Positions 44,192 to 54,315 of a stretch of 64,000 nucleotides of DNA are shown piece by piece; the stretch's first letter is position 1; every line of letters begins with the position of its first letter. The stretch covers positions 310,001-374,000 of the forward strand of contig NZ_QLIX01000003.1 of assembly GCF_003258945.1 (NCBI RefSeq), read 5' to 3'. The translations under genes and the position numbers were made by a program. The notes under the pieces are model-generated. The model ran no database searches and was not told the DNA's origin. It was given only the letters and a program-made list of their open reading frames with translations. This DNA comes from Roseicella frigidaeris (GTDB taxonomy: Bacteria; Pseudomonadota; Alphaproteobacteria; Acetobacterales; Acetobacteraceae).

Positions 44192-45760
44192 ATGGAGCAT
44201 GACGGCCCCGATCTCGGCACGCTGCTCTGGGGCGCGGGCTGGCTCGTCGCCACGCTGGTCCTGTTCGTCGCCGCCCTCGGCCTGCCGCTGCAGCTCCGCC
44301 GCCCCCGCTGGCAGGCGCGGCTCTACGGCCTGGCCGTGCTCCTCGCCGGCCTCGGCGCCGCGGTGCTGGCCAATCTCGCCCTCACCCTGCACGACGCCCA
44401 TATCGACCTGACGCGCGAGCAGGCCTACACGCCCTCGGCCGCCGCCATGCAGGCGATCGACGCGCTGCCGCAGGAGGTGTCGCTCACCTATTTCTACCGC
44501 GGCCAGGATGCCGAGGCCCGGCGGACGCGCGACCTCCTCCAGGTCATGGCCCGCCGCAACCCGCTGCTGAAGGTGACGGTGGTCGATCCCGACCGGGAGC
44601 CGAGCCTGGCCCGGCGGCAGTCCATCCAGATCTACAACGCCGCCGTCATCGAGACGGACGGCCGGCGGGTGCTGGTCCAGGGCACGGACGAGACGGAGAT
44701 CGCGCTCGGCATCCAGCGCGCCCTGCGCCGGCACAGCATCACCGCCTGCTTCCTCGAAGGCCATGGCGAGCTGCCGATGGACAATTTCGAGTACCACACG
44801 CATCTCGAGGGCCTGGGCGGCCACAGCCATGGCGACGCCGCCTCGCAGGTGGTCGAGATGCCGGGGCACGGCGCCGGGCGGCTGCGCCGCGCGCTCGAGG
44901 CGCAGGGCTACGATGTCCGCCGCCTCCTGCTCGCGCTGCGGCCCGAGGTGCCGGCCGACTGCACCCTGCTGATCGATGCGAGCCCGCGCACCACCTTCCT
45001 GCCGGCCGAGAGCCTGGCGCTGCGCGCCTATCTGCGCCGCGGCGGCTCGGCCCTGCTGCTGTTCGACCTCGGCTTCGTGGTCGAGCCCGAGCTCGCCCGC
45101 CTCCTCGACGCCCTCGGCCTGCGGGCCGAACAGCAGGTGGTCGTCGATCCGCTCAGCCATTACTCGACCGATCCCGAGATGGTCGCGGTCACCGGCTACG
45201 ATCCGCATCCGGTGACCCGCGCCGTGTCGCTCACCTTCTATCCCGGGATCCGCCCCTTCACGCTGCTGCCGCCGCAGGCCGGCCTCGAGGTGCGGCCGCT
45301 GCTCTCGAGCAGCCGGGACAGCTATGCGCGCCCCGTCGCGCCGGTGCCGACGCGCGTCGTCGAGGAGGCCGAGGAGGCCGGCGCGGGGCCAGGGGCGGGG
45401 CCACGGGCGGGGGCAAAGGTGGCCGACGCCACGCCGCGGGCCGGCATCCGGGTGCTGGGCGTGGCGGCCGAGGGCCGGCTCGACGGCGCGGAGCGGCCGA
45501 TGCGGGCCATCGTCATCGGCGATGGCGACTTCGCCAGCAACTCCTTCCTGCCCTACATGGCGAACAGCGACCTCCTGCTCGGCGCCGCACGCTGGCTGGC
45601 GCGGGAGGAGCGGCAGGCGGCGGTCGCCGCCCGCATCCCCGTCGCGCCGCTGGTCGCGCTCACCGGGCGGCAGCTCACCTTCATCTTCGTCCTCACCGTG
45701 CTGCTCATGCCGCTGCTGGCCGTCGCGCTCGGCGGCATCGTCTGGTGGCGGCGCCGATGA
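44192..45760 (+). CDS. GldG-like ABC auxiliary protein with His-rich insertion
   Basis: 522 aa. Two N-terminal helices (ATLVLFVAALGLPL, GLAVLLAGLGAAVLANLALT) and one C-terminal helix (FIFVLTVLLMPLLAVALGGI) flank a large domain facing the periplasm. Domain marks: TREQAYTPSAAAMQAID, LTYFYRGQDAEARRTRD, FLEGHGELPMD and LLIDASPRTTFLPAESL. Between the EGHGE motif and the next conserved block there is an insertion of about 35 residues (about 193-230) with His202, His204, His211, His213 and a PGHG, which GldG proteins do not normally have. A second low-complexity stretch is Gly/Pro-rich (about 395-410). Confidence 0.82.
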   Translation: MEHDGPDLGTLLWGAGWLVATLVLFVAALGLPLQLRRPRWQARLYGLAVLLAGLGAAVLANLALTLHDAHIDLTREQAYTPSAAAMQAIDALPQEVSLTYFYRGQDAEARRTRDLLQVMARRNPLLKVTVVDPDREPSLARRQSIQIYNAAVIETDGRRVLVQGTDETEIALGIQRALRRHSITACFLEGHGELPMDNFEYHTHLEGLGGHSHGDAASQVVEMPGHGAGRLRRALEAQGYDVRRLLLALRPEVPADCTLLIDASPRTTFLPAESLALRAYLRRGGSALLLFDLGFVVEPELARLLDALGLRAEQQVVVDPLSHYSTDPEMVAVTGYDPHPVTRAVSLTFYPGIRPFTLLPPQAGLEVRPLLSSSRDSYARPVAPVPTRVVEEAEEAGAGPGAGPRAGAKVADATPRAGIRVLGVAAEGRLDGAERPMRAIVIGDGDFASNSFLPYMANSDLLLGAARWLAREERQAAVAARIPVAPLVALTGRQLTFIFVLTVLLMPLLAVALGGIVWWRRR

Positions 45761-46302
45761 CCCGCCCTCGCCTGCTGGCGCCGCTGCTCGCGCTGCTCGC
45801 CCTGGCCTATCTCGGGGCCATGGTCGTCAGCGGCGCCATGCCGGTGCAGCGCCAGTTCGCCCGCTTCGAGGCCAAGGGCGTGATGGCGGCGGCGCCCGAG
45901 CAGGTGCGCCGCATCGAGCTCGGCCGCGCGGCCGGGCGCCCGCTGCGGCTGCGCCGGGACGGGGCGGGCTGGGCCATGGCGGAAGGCCGGCCGCCGGAGG
46001 CGGTGGCGGCGCGCATCGAGACGGCGCTGAAGATGATGCGGAACGCCGGGCCGGTGCGGGTGATGGAGCCGGAGGAGCTGGCCGGGCTCGACGCCGCGCC
46101 CTTCGGGCTGGATCCGCCGGCGCTCCGGCTCGCTCTCTACGACGAGGCGGGCGCGGCGCTCGTCACGGCCTCGTTCGGCGCCCGCAATCCGGAGGAGTTC
46201 CTGCAATACATGCGGCTCAAGGGCGATGCGCGGCTCTATCTCATGTCCCGCTTCGTCGGCGCCGAATGGGAGGCCGTGCTGACCGCCATGGCCGACCCGT
46301 GA
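45757..46302 (+). CDS. DUF4340-like periplasmic protein
   Basis: 181 aa from the ATG at 45757, which overlaps the previous stop (ATGA). One N-terminal membrane helix (LLAPLLALLALAYLGAMVVS) and an exported domain with RIELGRAAGRPLRLRRDGAGW, then EPEELAGLDAAPFGLDPPAL and a beta-rich end. The pattern of a DUF4340 domain, commonly next to GldG-like genes. It overlaps the next gene by four bases. Role unknown; presumably it works with the GldG-like protein. Confidence 0.75.
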   Translation: MTRPRLLAPLLALLALAYLGAMVVSGAMPVQRQFARFEAKGVMAAAPEQVRRIELGRAAGRPLRLRRDGAGWAMAEGRPPEAVAARIETALKMMRNAGPVRVMEPEELAGLDAAPFGLDPPALRLALYDEAGAALVTASFGARNPEEFLQYMRLKGDARLYLMSRFVGAEWEAVLTAMADP

Positions 46303-47363
46303 CCTTCCGGCCGCGCCGGGCCTGGCTGGCGCTGCTCGGCGGCCTCGCCCTGCTGCTGGCGTCCCTTTCCTGGTCCTCGGCGCATGTCGCCGGGCGCACC
46401 GGCTATGCCGATGTGAGCCTGCTCGGCAGCACCCTGCGCTATCGCCTCACCCTCGGGCCGGATGCGCTGGCGCCGCTCGGGGGCGCCTATGACAGCCTGC
46501 CCTCCCTCATCGCGCGCCATGTCGAGATCCGCGCCGACGGCACGCCCTGCGCGCCGGTGCCCGGCGGCGTCGCGCCGCCCTCCGCCGAGCGCGCCTCCCT
46601 GGTCGCGACCGTCGACTATGCCTGCCCGGCGGGCATCGAACGCCTGACGCTGCGCGACGACCTCGTCGACCGGCTGGGCCCGGATTTCCACACCCTGGCG
46701 CGGATCGCGCTGCCGGACGCGGTCCGGCAATTCGTCTTCGAGCCGGATCGGCGCGTGGTCGAGATCGCCCTCGGCACGGCCGAAGCGGATCCCGCGCCCC
46801 CGATGGAGACGAGCGCGGCGGCCTTCTTCCGGCTCGGCATCGAGCACATCCTGACCGGCTTCGACCACCTGCTGTTCCTCGGCGCGCTGCTGCTGCGCGG
46901 CGGCGGCCTCGGCAGCATCCTCGGCATCGTCACCGCCTTCACGCTGGCGCACAGCCTCACCCTCGCCCTCGCGGTGCTGCGCATCGTCTCGGTGCCGCCG
47001 GAGATCGTCGAGCCGCTGATCGCGCTCTCGATCGTCTATGTCGCCGCCGAGAACCTGCTGCTGGCCCGGCCGTCCCGGCGGCGCTGGATCGAGGGCTTCG
47101 CCTTCGGCCTGGTGCATGGGCTGGGCTTCGCCGGCGCGCTGCTGGAGCTGGAGCTGCCGCGGGAGATGCTGGTCTGGTCCCTGCTGGCCTTCAACCTCGG
47201 CGTCGAGGCCGGGCAGCTCGCCGCCGTCGCCCTGCTGCTGCCGGTCCTGGCCTGGCTGCAGCGGGCCGGGCGCGGTCGCCGCGCCACCACCGTCCTGGCC
47301 GCGACGGTCCTGACGGCAGGCCTCGCCCTGCTGGCCGACCGGATCCTCCTCGCCCTCGGCTGA
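46299..47363 (+). CDS. HupE/UreJ-family membrane protein
   Basis: 354 aa from a GTG at 46299, inside the previous stop. An N-terminal signal or helix (AWLALLGGLALLLASLSW), an extracytoplasmic domain of about 150 residues (with two Cys: DGTPCAPVP, DYACPAG), then about seven membrane helices. HupE/UreJ_2 marks: RLGIEHILTGFDHLLFLGAL (H-x10-DH), VTAFTLAHSLTLAL, LSIVYVAAENLL and FGLVHGLGFAGAL. HupE and UreJ proteins are known or thought to carry nickel or cobalt. As last gene of the ABC/GldG-like run and near the NikR-like gene it supports a metal-related role for the whole group. Confidence 0.83.
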   Translation: MTFRPRRAWLALLGGLALLLASLSWSSAHVAGRTGYADVSLLGSTLRYRLTLGPDALAPLGGAYDSLPSLIARHVEIRADGTPCAPVPGGVAPPSAERASLVATVDYACPAGIERLTLRDDLVDRLGPDFHTLARIALPDAVRQFVFEPDRRVVEIALGTAEADPAPPMETSAAAFFRLGIEHILTGFDHLLFLGALLLRGGGLGSILGIVTAFTLAHSLTLALAVLRIVSVPPEIVEPLIALSIVYVAAENLLLARPSRRRWIEGFAFGLVHGLGFAGALLELELPREMLVWSLLAFNLGVEAGQLAAVALLLPVLAWLQRAGRGRRATTVLAATVLTAGLALLADRILLALG

Positions 47364-47438
47364 CCGCGCCCGCCGTAACGAGCGGCATTGCGCCTCGACG
47401 CCGACGGGGCGACGGCGCTACCGTGCCGACGCGGCATG

Positions 47439-47539
47439 GAGCATGCTGCGTTCACATGCGTTCACGCAGCATGCTCCAGCGTGTGGTTTTGCGAGCATCT
47501 TCACGCGTTCGGATGCGTCCATCCGAACGCGATCTGCTC
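47439..47539. repeat. Two R3 elements in tandem
   Basis: First element: GAGCATGCTGCGT (47439-47451) and its perfect complement (47464-47476). Second: GAGCA (47493-47497) and TGCTC (47535-47539) around CGCGTTCGGAT (47504-47514) and ATCCGAACGCG (47521-47531). They occupy almost the whole gap between the HupE gene and the N-ATPase operon, so they will be in its leader or promoter. Confidence 0.85.
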
Positions 47540-47561
47540 CGGTCGCTCAAGGTGCGGGTGA

Positions 47562-49443
<1,882 letters not shown>

Positions 49444-49447
<4 letters not shown>

Positions 49448-49731
49448 CGGAAACCGAGGAGGCGGAGAAGGACCCGCTGTTCCGCTCCACCCGGCTGCGC
49501 GCGGCGCGCGAGCGGCAGGCGCGCCGGGAGGGGCCGCCGAGCGTGGCGCGCTACCTGGCGCAGATCGGCACGCTCGGCTGGATGATCGTCGTGCCGGCGC
49601 TGCTCGCCCTGTTCCTCGGGCGCTGGATCGACCGCAGCCTCGGGACCGGCATCTTCTGGAGCGCGCCGCTGTTGATGCTGGGCGTCGGGCTCGGCTGCTG
49701 GTCCGGCTGGCGATGGATGCAGAAGCCATGA
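49444..49731 (+). CDS. atpQ: N-ATPase protein AtpQ
   Basis: 95 aa. GTG start at 49444. Charged N-terminal third (RSTRLRAARERQARRE) and two membrane helices (LGWMIVVPALLALFLGRWID and APLLMLGVGLGCWSG). The position between atpC and atpR and the two-helix topology identify it as AtpQ, an AtpI-like assembly or auxiliary protein peculiar to N-ATPase operons. Overlaps atpR by four bases. Confidence 0.85.
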
Positions 49732-49997
49732 GCACCCTGCTGCACCTCCTCTGGGTCCTGCCCGGCCTGCTGCTCGGCCTGCTGCATTTCCGCGGCCTGG
49801 AGCGGAACGCCGCGCTCTACGCCGCCGGCCGCACGGGCCGGGGCCTGGCGCTGCAAGCGCTGCGCCTGGCGGCGACGGCGGGCGGCCTCGTCCTGGCGGC
49901 GCTGCAGGGCGCCTGGCCGCTGCTGGCGGTCGCAGCCGGGTGGCTGCTGGCCCGCTGCCTCCTCGTGCGGCCGCCGCCCCTGGCGGCCGGGGAATAG
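49728..49997 (+). CDS. atpR: N-ATPase protein AtpR
   Basis: 89 aa. ATG at 49728 within the atpQ stop. Three hydrophobic segments (LLWVLPGLLLGLLHF, ALRLAATAGGLVLAALQG, LLAVAAGWLLARCLLV) with conserved-looking Arg residues in the membrane part (RGLERNAALY, ALRLAA). AtpR is unique to N-ATPases and is thought to assist c-ring assembly. Five bases separate it from atpB. Confidence 0.82.
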   Translation: MSTLLHLLWVLPGLLLGLLHFRGLERNAALYAAGRTGRGLALQALRLAATAGGLVLAALQGAWPLLAVAAGWLLARCLLVRPPPLAAGE

Positions 49998-50002
49998 CCG
50001 CC

Positions 50003-50692
50003 ATGCAGTCGCCGCTCGAGACCCATCCGGCCTTCCATCTCGGCCCGCTGCCGCTCTCGGCGCCGGTCCTCGTCACCTGGGGCCTCATGCTGGCCCTGGC
50101 CGGCGGCAGCTGGCTGCTGACGCGCCGGCTGGCGCTGCGGCCGGGCAGGGCCCAGGCCGCCCTCGAGCTCGTGGTCGAGACCATCGACCAGCAGATCCGC
50201 GAGACGATGCGCGTCCCCGCCGAGCCCTATCTCGCGCTGATCGGCACCTTCTTCCTCTTCGTCCTGACTGCCAACTGGTCCTCCCTGGTGCCGGGGATCG
50301 AGCCGCCCACCGCCAGCATCGAGACCGACGCGGCGCTCGCCCTCATCGTCTTCGTGGCGGTCATCGTCCATGGCGTGCGCGTGCGCGGGTGGCGCGGCTA
50401 CCTGCGGAATTTTCTCTATCCCAACATCCTCATGGCGCCGCTCAACATCCTCGAGACTCTCACCCGCAGCTTCGCCCTGATGGTGCGGCTCTTCGGCAAC
50501 GTGATGAGCGGCGTCTTCGTCATCGGCATCGTGTTGTCCCTCGTCGGCTTCCTGGTGCCGGTCCCCCTGATGGCGCTGGAGCTGCTGACCGGCGCCGTGC
50601 AGGCCTACATCTTCAGCGTGCTGGCCATGGTCTTCATCGGCGGTGCCGTCGAGGGGGAGCCGGGCGAGGCACGGGAGAGGAACGACAGATGA
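50003..50692 (+). CDS. atpB: N-ATPase a subunit AtpB
   Basis: 229 aa, five to six helices. Start ATG at 50003. Conserved stator channel helix with the essential Arg in LTRSFALMVRLFGNVMSG (about residues 150-167), and LTANWSSLVPGIEPPTAS as the conserved loop. It forms the ion half-channels against the c ring. Its stop overlaps the atpE start (ATGA). Confidence 0.93.
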   Translation: MQSPLETHPAFHLGPLPLSAPVLVTWGLMLALAGGSWLLTRRLALRPGRAQAALELVVETIDQQIRETMRVPAEPYLALIGTFFLFVLTANWSSLVPGIEPPTASIETDAALALIVFVAVIVHGVRVRGWRGYLRNFLYPNILMAPLNILETLTRSFALMVRLFGNVMSGVFVIGIVLSLVGFLVPVPLMALELLTGAVQAYIFSVLAMVFIGGAVEGEPGEARERNDR

Positions 50693-50934
50693 ACCTGATC
50701 GAGGTCGCAAGCATCCTCGGGGCCGCCTTCGCCGTGGCGATCGGCGCCATCGGCCCGGCGCTTGGCCAGGGGCGCTCGATCGCGGCGGCCATGGATGCCA
50801 TCGCGCGGCAGCCGGAAGCGGCCAATGTCGTCTCGCGCACCCTCTTCGTCGGCCTCGCCATGATCGAGACCTGCGCGATCTACTGCCTGGTCATCGCCCT
50901 GCTGCTGCTCTTCGCCAACCCCTTCCGGGGCTAG
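50689..50934 (+). CDS. atpE: N-ATPase c subunit AtpE with sodium-type ligand set
   Basis: 81 aa hairpin of two helices joined by the conserved loop ARQPEA. The ion site is P23, Q27 (AIGPALGQG), E60 and T61 (AMIETCAIY) and Y65. In the Ilyobacter sodium ATP synthase the matching residues are P28, Q32, E65, S66, Y70, so only a conservative Ser-to-Thr change is seen. This strongly suggests sodium rather than proton transport. Ring of perhaps ten or more copies. Confidence 0.95.
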   Translation: MNLIEVASILGAAFAVAIGAIGPALGQGRSIAAAMDAIARQPEAANVVSRTLFVGLAMIETCAIYCLVIALLLLFANPFRG

Positions 50935-50937
50935 CCG

Positions 50938-51699
50938 ATGCATATCGACTGGTGGACCCTGGGCCTCCAGGCCATCAATGTCCTCGTGCTGGTCTGGCTA
51001 CTGCGGCACTTCCTCTTCCAGCCCATCAAGGCGGTGATCGAGGCGCGGCGCGCCGCCGCCGCCGGCCTGCTGCAGGAGGCGGAGACGGCGCGTGCCGCGG
51101 CGCAGGCGGAGCTGGCCTCCGTCGAGGCCAGGCGGCGGGACTTCCAGCGGGAGGGCGACGCCATCCTCACCGCGGCGCATGCCCAGGCGGCCGCGGAGCG
51201 CAAGGCGATGCTCGACCAGGCGCGCGGCGAAGCCGGGCGCATCCTGGCCGAGGCGCATGCCGTGCTCGACCGGGACCGCGCGGCGCAGCGCAAGACGCTC
51301 GAGGCCGAGGCGGGCGAGCTTGCCGTCGCGATGGCCCGCCGCCTGCTCGACCTGCTGCCGCCGCGGCAGGTCACGCTGGCCCTGCTCGACGGCCTGGCGA
51401 CGGAGATCGACCAGTTGCAGGAGGCCGCGAGGCGGGACCTCGCCACCGCCGACGCCATCGTCATCGCCACCGCGACGCCGCTGGCGCCGGAGATCCAGGC
51501 GCAATGGCGGGACCACGTGGCGCAGCGGCTCGGCGCCGGGCCGCGCCTCGAATTCCGGCACGAGCCGGCCCTGATCGCCGGCGTCGAGCTGCGCGGGCCG
51601 CACACCCTGCTGCGCCGCAACTGGCGCGCCGACCTGGAACGGCTGGCACGCGCCCTCCCCCTCGCCCCGCAGGTCCGCGATGTCCAGCAGCTGGCTTGA
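50938..51699 (+). CDS. atpF: N-ATPase b subunit AtpF, long form
   Basis: 253 aa, longer than normal b subunits (about 160). A membrane helix at the N-terminus ([20 protein letters not shown]), then a long charged coiled coil (about 30-130) and a C-terminal domain (about 150-245) with [21 protein letters not shown] resembling the end of delta subunits. N-ATPase operons have no atpH, so this extended b would also do the job of delta. It overlaps atpA by 20 bases. Confidence 0.9.
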   Translation: MHIDWWTLGLQAINVLVLVWLLRHFLFQPIKAVIEARRAAAAGLLQEAETARAAAQAELASVEARRRDFQREGDAILTAAHAQAAAERKAMLDQARGEAGRILAEAHAVLDRDRAAQRKTLEAEAGELAVAMARRLLDLLPPRQVTLALLDGLATEIDQLQEAARRDLATADAIVIATATPLAPEIQAQWRDHVAQRLGAGPRLEFRHEPALIAGVELRGPHTLLRRNWRADLERLARALPLAPQVRDVQQLA

Positions 51700-53188
51700 G
51701 GAGACGCGCCGCCGCGTCGAGGCCGCCGACCTGACCCCCGAACGGGAGGAGATCGGGCGGGTGGAGCGGGTCGGGGACGGCATCGCCCTGGTCTCCGGCC
51801 TGCCTCGGGCCCGGCTCTCCGAGGTGCTGCGCTTCGACAAGGGGCAGCTCGGCTTCGCCCAGGTCCTGGAAGCGGACCGCATCGGCTGCGTGCTGCTGGA
51901 CGACGACACCGGCATCGAGGCGGGCGACGTGGTGCACGGCACGGGAGAGGTGGTGCGCGTCCCGGTCGGGGAGGCGCTGCTCGGGCGGGTCGTCGATCCG
52001 CTCGGCCGGCCGCTGGATGGCGGCGAGGCCCCGGCCGCGACCGGGCGCGCGCCCATCGAGCGGCCGGCGCCGAGCATCATCGACCGCGCGCTGGTGACGG
52101 AGCCGGTGCAGACGGGCCTGCTGGTGGTCGATGCCCTCTTCGCGCTCGGGCGCGGGCAGCGCGAGCTGATCGTCGGCGACCGCACGACCGGCAAGACCGC
52201 GGTCGGGGTCGACACGATCATCGCCCAGCAGGCGAGCGACATGGTGTGCGTCTATGTCGCCATCGGCCAGAAATCGGCCACCGTGGCGCGGGTGATCGAC
52301 GCGGTCCGCCGGCACGGCGCGCCCGAGCGGTGCCTCTTCGTCGTCGCCGGCGCGGCCGACGCGCCCGGCCTGCAATGGATCGCGCCCTTCGCCGCCTTCA
52401 CCATGGCCGAGTATTTCCGCGATCGCGGCCAGCACGCCCTGATCGTCGTCGACGATCTGACCAAGCACGCCGCGACGCATCGGGAGATCGCCCTGCTGAC
52501 GGGCCAGTCGCCGGGGCGCGAGGCGTTTCCCGGCGACATCTTCTATCTGCATTCCCGGCTGCTGGAGCGGGCCGGGAAGCTCTCGCCCGAGCTCGGCGGC
52601 GGCTCGCTGACCGCCCTGCCCATCGCCGAGACCGAGGCCGGCAACCTCAGCGCCTATGTCCCGACCAACCTGATCTCCATCACCGACGGCCAGATCGTGC
52701 TCGATGCCGGCCTGTTCCATGCCGGGCAGAAGCCGGCCGTCGATGTCGGCACCAGCGTGAGCCGCGTCGGCGGCAAGACCCAGGCGCCGGCGCTGCGCCA
52801 GGTCTCGGGCACGCTGCGGCTGGACTACACCCAGTTCCTCGAGCTGGAGAGCTTCACGCGCTTCGGCGGCGTGTCCGACAACCGCGTCCGGATGCAGCTC
52901 GCGCGCGGCGAGCGGATGCGCCTGCTGCTGAGCCAGCCGCGCTTCGCCGCGCTGCGCATGGTCGACGAGGTCGCGCTCGCCCTGGCATTGCGCGAGGGGT
53001 TGCTCGATGCCCTGGCGGCGCCGCAGATCGCCGCCTTCCGCCAGGCCCTGCCGGCCTGGCTCGACGCGCAGGCGCCGGCGCAGGTCGAAGCCATCGGCCG
53101 CACGCGGCAGCTCGACGCGGCCAACCGCGCGGCGCTGCTCGCCGCCCTCCGCACCCTTGCCGGGCGGCAGGCCGGGCCGGCGCCGTGA
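51680..53188 (+). CDS. atpA: N-ATPase alpha subunit AtpA
   Basis: 502 aa. Non-catalytic nucleotide subunit: Walker [12 protein letters not shown] (about 165-175), [37 protein letters not shown] (Walker B) and [20 protein letters not shown] with the Arg finger. The N-terminus ([16 protein letters not shown]) is short and would bind the stator. Overlaps atpG by four bases through a GTG start. Confidence 0.95.
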   Translation: MSSSWLEETRRRVEAADLTPEREEIGRVERVGDGIALVSGLPRARLSEVLRFDKGQLGFAQVLEADRIGCVLLDDDTGIEAGDVVHGTGEVVRVPVGEALLGRVVDPLGRPLDGGEAPAATGRAPIERPAPSIIDRALVTEPVQTGLLVVDALFALGRGQRELIVGDRTTGKTAVGVDTIIAQQASDMVCVYVAIGQKSATVARVIDAVRRHGAPERCLFVVAGAADAPGLQWIAPFAAFTMAEYFRDRGQHALIVVDDLTKHAATHREIALLTGQSPGREAFPGDIFYLHSRLLERAGKLSPELGGGSLTALPIAETEAGNLSAYVPTNLISITDGQIVLDAGLFHAGQKPAVDVGTSVSRVGGKTQAPALRQVSGTLRLDYTQFLELESFTRFGGVSDNRVRMQLARGERMRLLLSQPRFAALRMVDEVALALALREGLLDALAAPQIAAFRQALPAWLDAQAPAQVEAIGRTRQLDAANRAALLAALRTLAGRQAGPAP

Positions 53189-54036
53189 CCGACCGGCTGG
53201 CGGAGATCTCGGCGCGGCTCGACACGGTCCGCCAGCTGGGCACGGTGGTCGGCGCCATGCGCGGCATGGCGGCCGCGCGCGCCCAGCAGAGCCGCAACCT
53301 GCTGCCGGCGATCCGCACCTATGCGCAGGTCGCGGCCGATGCCATGGCGCAGGCGCTCGCCCTGGTGCCGGACCGGGCCGCAGGGCCCGCCGGCGCCTCC
53401 GGCCCGCCCGGCCTCGTCGCCTTCTGCGGCGAGCAGGGATTCGCCGGCGCCTTCACCGAGCGGGTCCTGGAAAGGCTCGGGCAGCAGGCCGGCGGCGCGC
53501 TGCTGTTCCTCATCGGCACGCGCGGCGTCGCGCGCGCCGCCGAACGGGGCCTGCCCGCGGCCTGGAGCGCCCCGATGGCCTCGCATGTCGATGGCCTGCC
53601 GCGCCTGGCCCGCCGGCTCGGCGAGGCCCTCTACGCCGCCATCCGCGACCGCGGCCTGTCGCGCATCGACATCATCCTGCCGGACTGGGGCCAGGACCGC
53701 GGCCTGCAGGTCGAGACGCGCGCCCTGCTGCCGCTGGACCACCGCCGCTTCCACGGCCGCCCCGCCGCGCAGCCGCCGCTCGTCAACCTGCCGCCGAGGC
53801 AGCTCGTCGAGGGATTCGCGGAGGAATACGTCCATGCGCTGCTGCAGGAGGCGGTGGCCATCGCCTTCGCCGCGGAGAACGAGGCCCGCGTCGCGGCCAT
53901 GGCATCGGCGCGCAGCAACATCGAGCGCATGCTGGCGGAGCTCGGCACCGAGGAGCGGCAGATCCGGCAGGACAGCATCACCGCCGAGGTGATCGAGCTC
54001 GCCGGCGCGGCGCGCGGCACGGCGGCGCCGCGTTAG
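53185..54036 (+). CDS. atpG: N-ATPase gamma subunit AtpG
   Basis: 283 aa. GTG start at 53185. N-terminal helix [20 protein letters not shown] and C-terminal helix [20 protein letters not shown] that form the central shaft coiled coil, with a globular domain between. It ends the operon. Its TAG stop is the first three bases of the R3-like string TAGAGCAGATCCCG, the same junction as in the kinase gene at 19038. Confidence 0.93.
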   Translation: MTDRLAEISARLDTVRQLGTVVGAMRGMAAARAQQSRNLLPAIRTYAQVAADAMAQALALVPDRAAGPAGASGPPGLVAFCGEQGFAGAFTERVLERLGQQAGGALLFLIGTRGVARAAERGLPAAWSAPMASHVDGLPRLARRLGEALYAAIRDRGLSRIDIILPDWGQDRGLQVETRALLPLDHRRFHGRPAAQPPLVNLPPRQLVEGFAEEYVHALLQEAVAIAFAAENEARVAAMASARSNIERMLAELGTEERQIRQDSITAEVIELAGAARGTAAPR

Positions 54037-54078
54037 AGCAGATCCCGTTCGCGGGGAAACCCTCGGACGGGCGAAGAG
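54034..54078. repeat. R3 element, decayed, supplying atpG stop
   Basis: Begins TAGAGCAGATCCCGTTCGCG at the atpG stop codon and extends to a GGCTCC end near 54078 with decayed right arm. The 14-base start is identical to the reverse of 19027-19040. Confidence 0.6.
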
Positions 54079-54190
54079 GCTCCGAAGGCGACACCAGTCT
54101 TTGCTTCAGCGGCCTGCCGGTCCGCGAGGCCCGTGGGTTGACCCACGAACCTCGCGGGCAGGAGATCATACTCGGCGCACGCCGTGCTGG

Positions 54191-54273
54191 CCCGCGGCCC
54201 GCAGGGCCAAGCGCCCGAGCGGGCGCCGCCGCCAGTGCGGCGAAGCCCAGGCAAAGCGGAGGGTTGCGCCCGG
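54191..54273. repeat. R1 dispersed repeat copy
   Basis: Begins CCCGCGGCCCGCAGGGCCAA and ends GGAGGGTTGCGCCCGG; it is the reverse-strand form of the copy at 29501-29580. It lies between atpG and the convergent glycosidase gene. The rest of the 279-base gap (54080-54190) holds no gene. Confidence 0.7.
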
Positions 54274-54315
54274 CATCCGAGGGCGCAGGACGGTGAAACC
54301 GTCCTGCGCTCGGCA

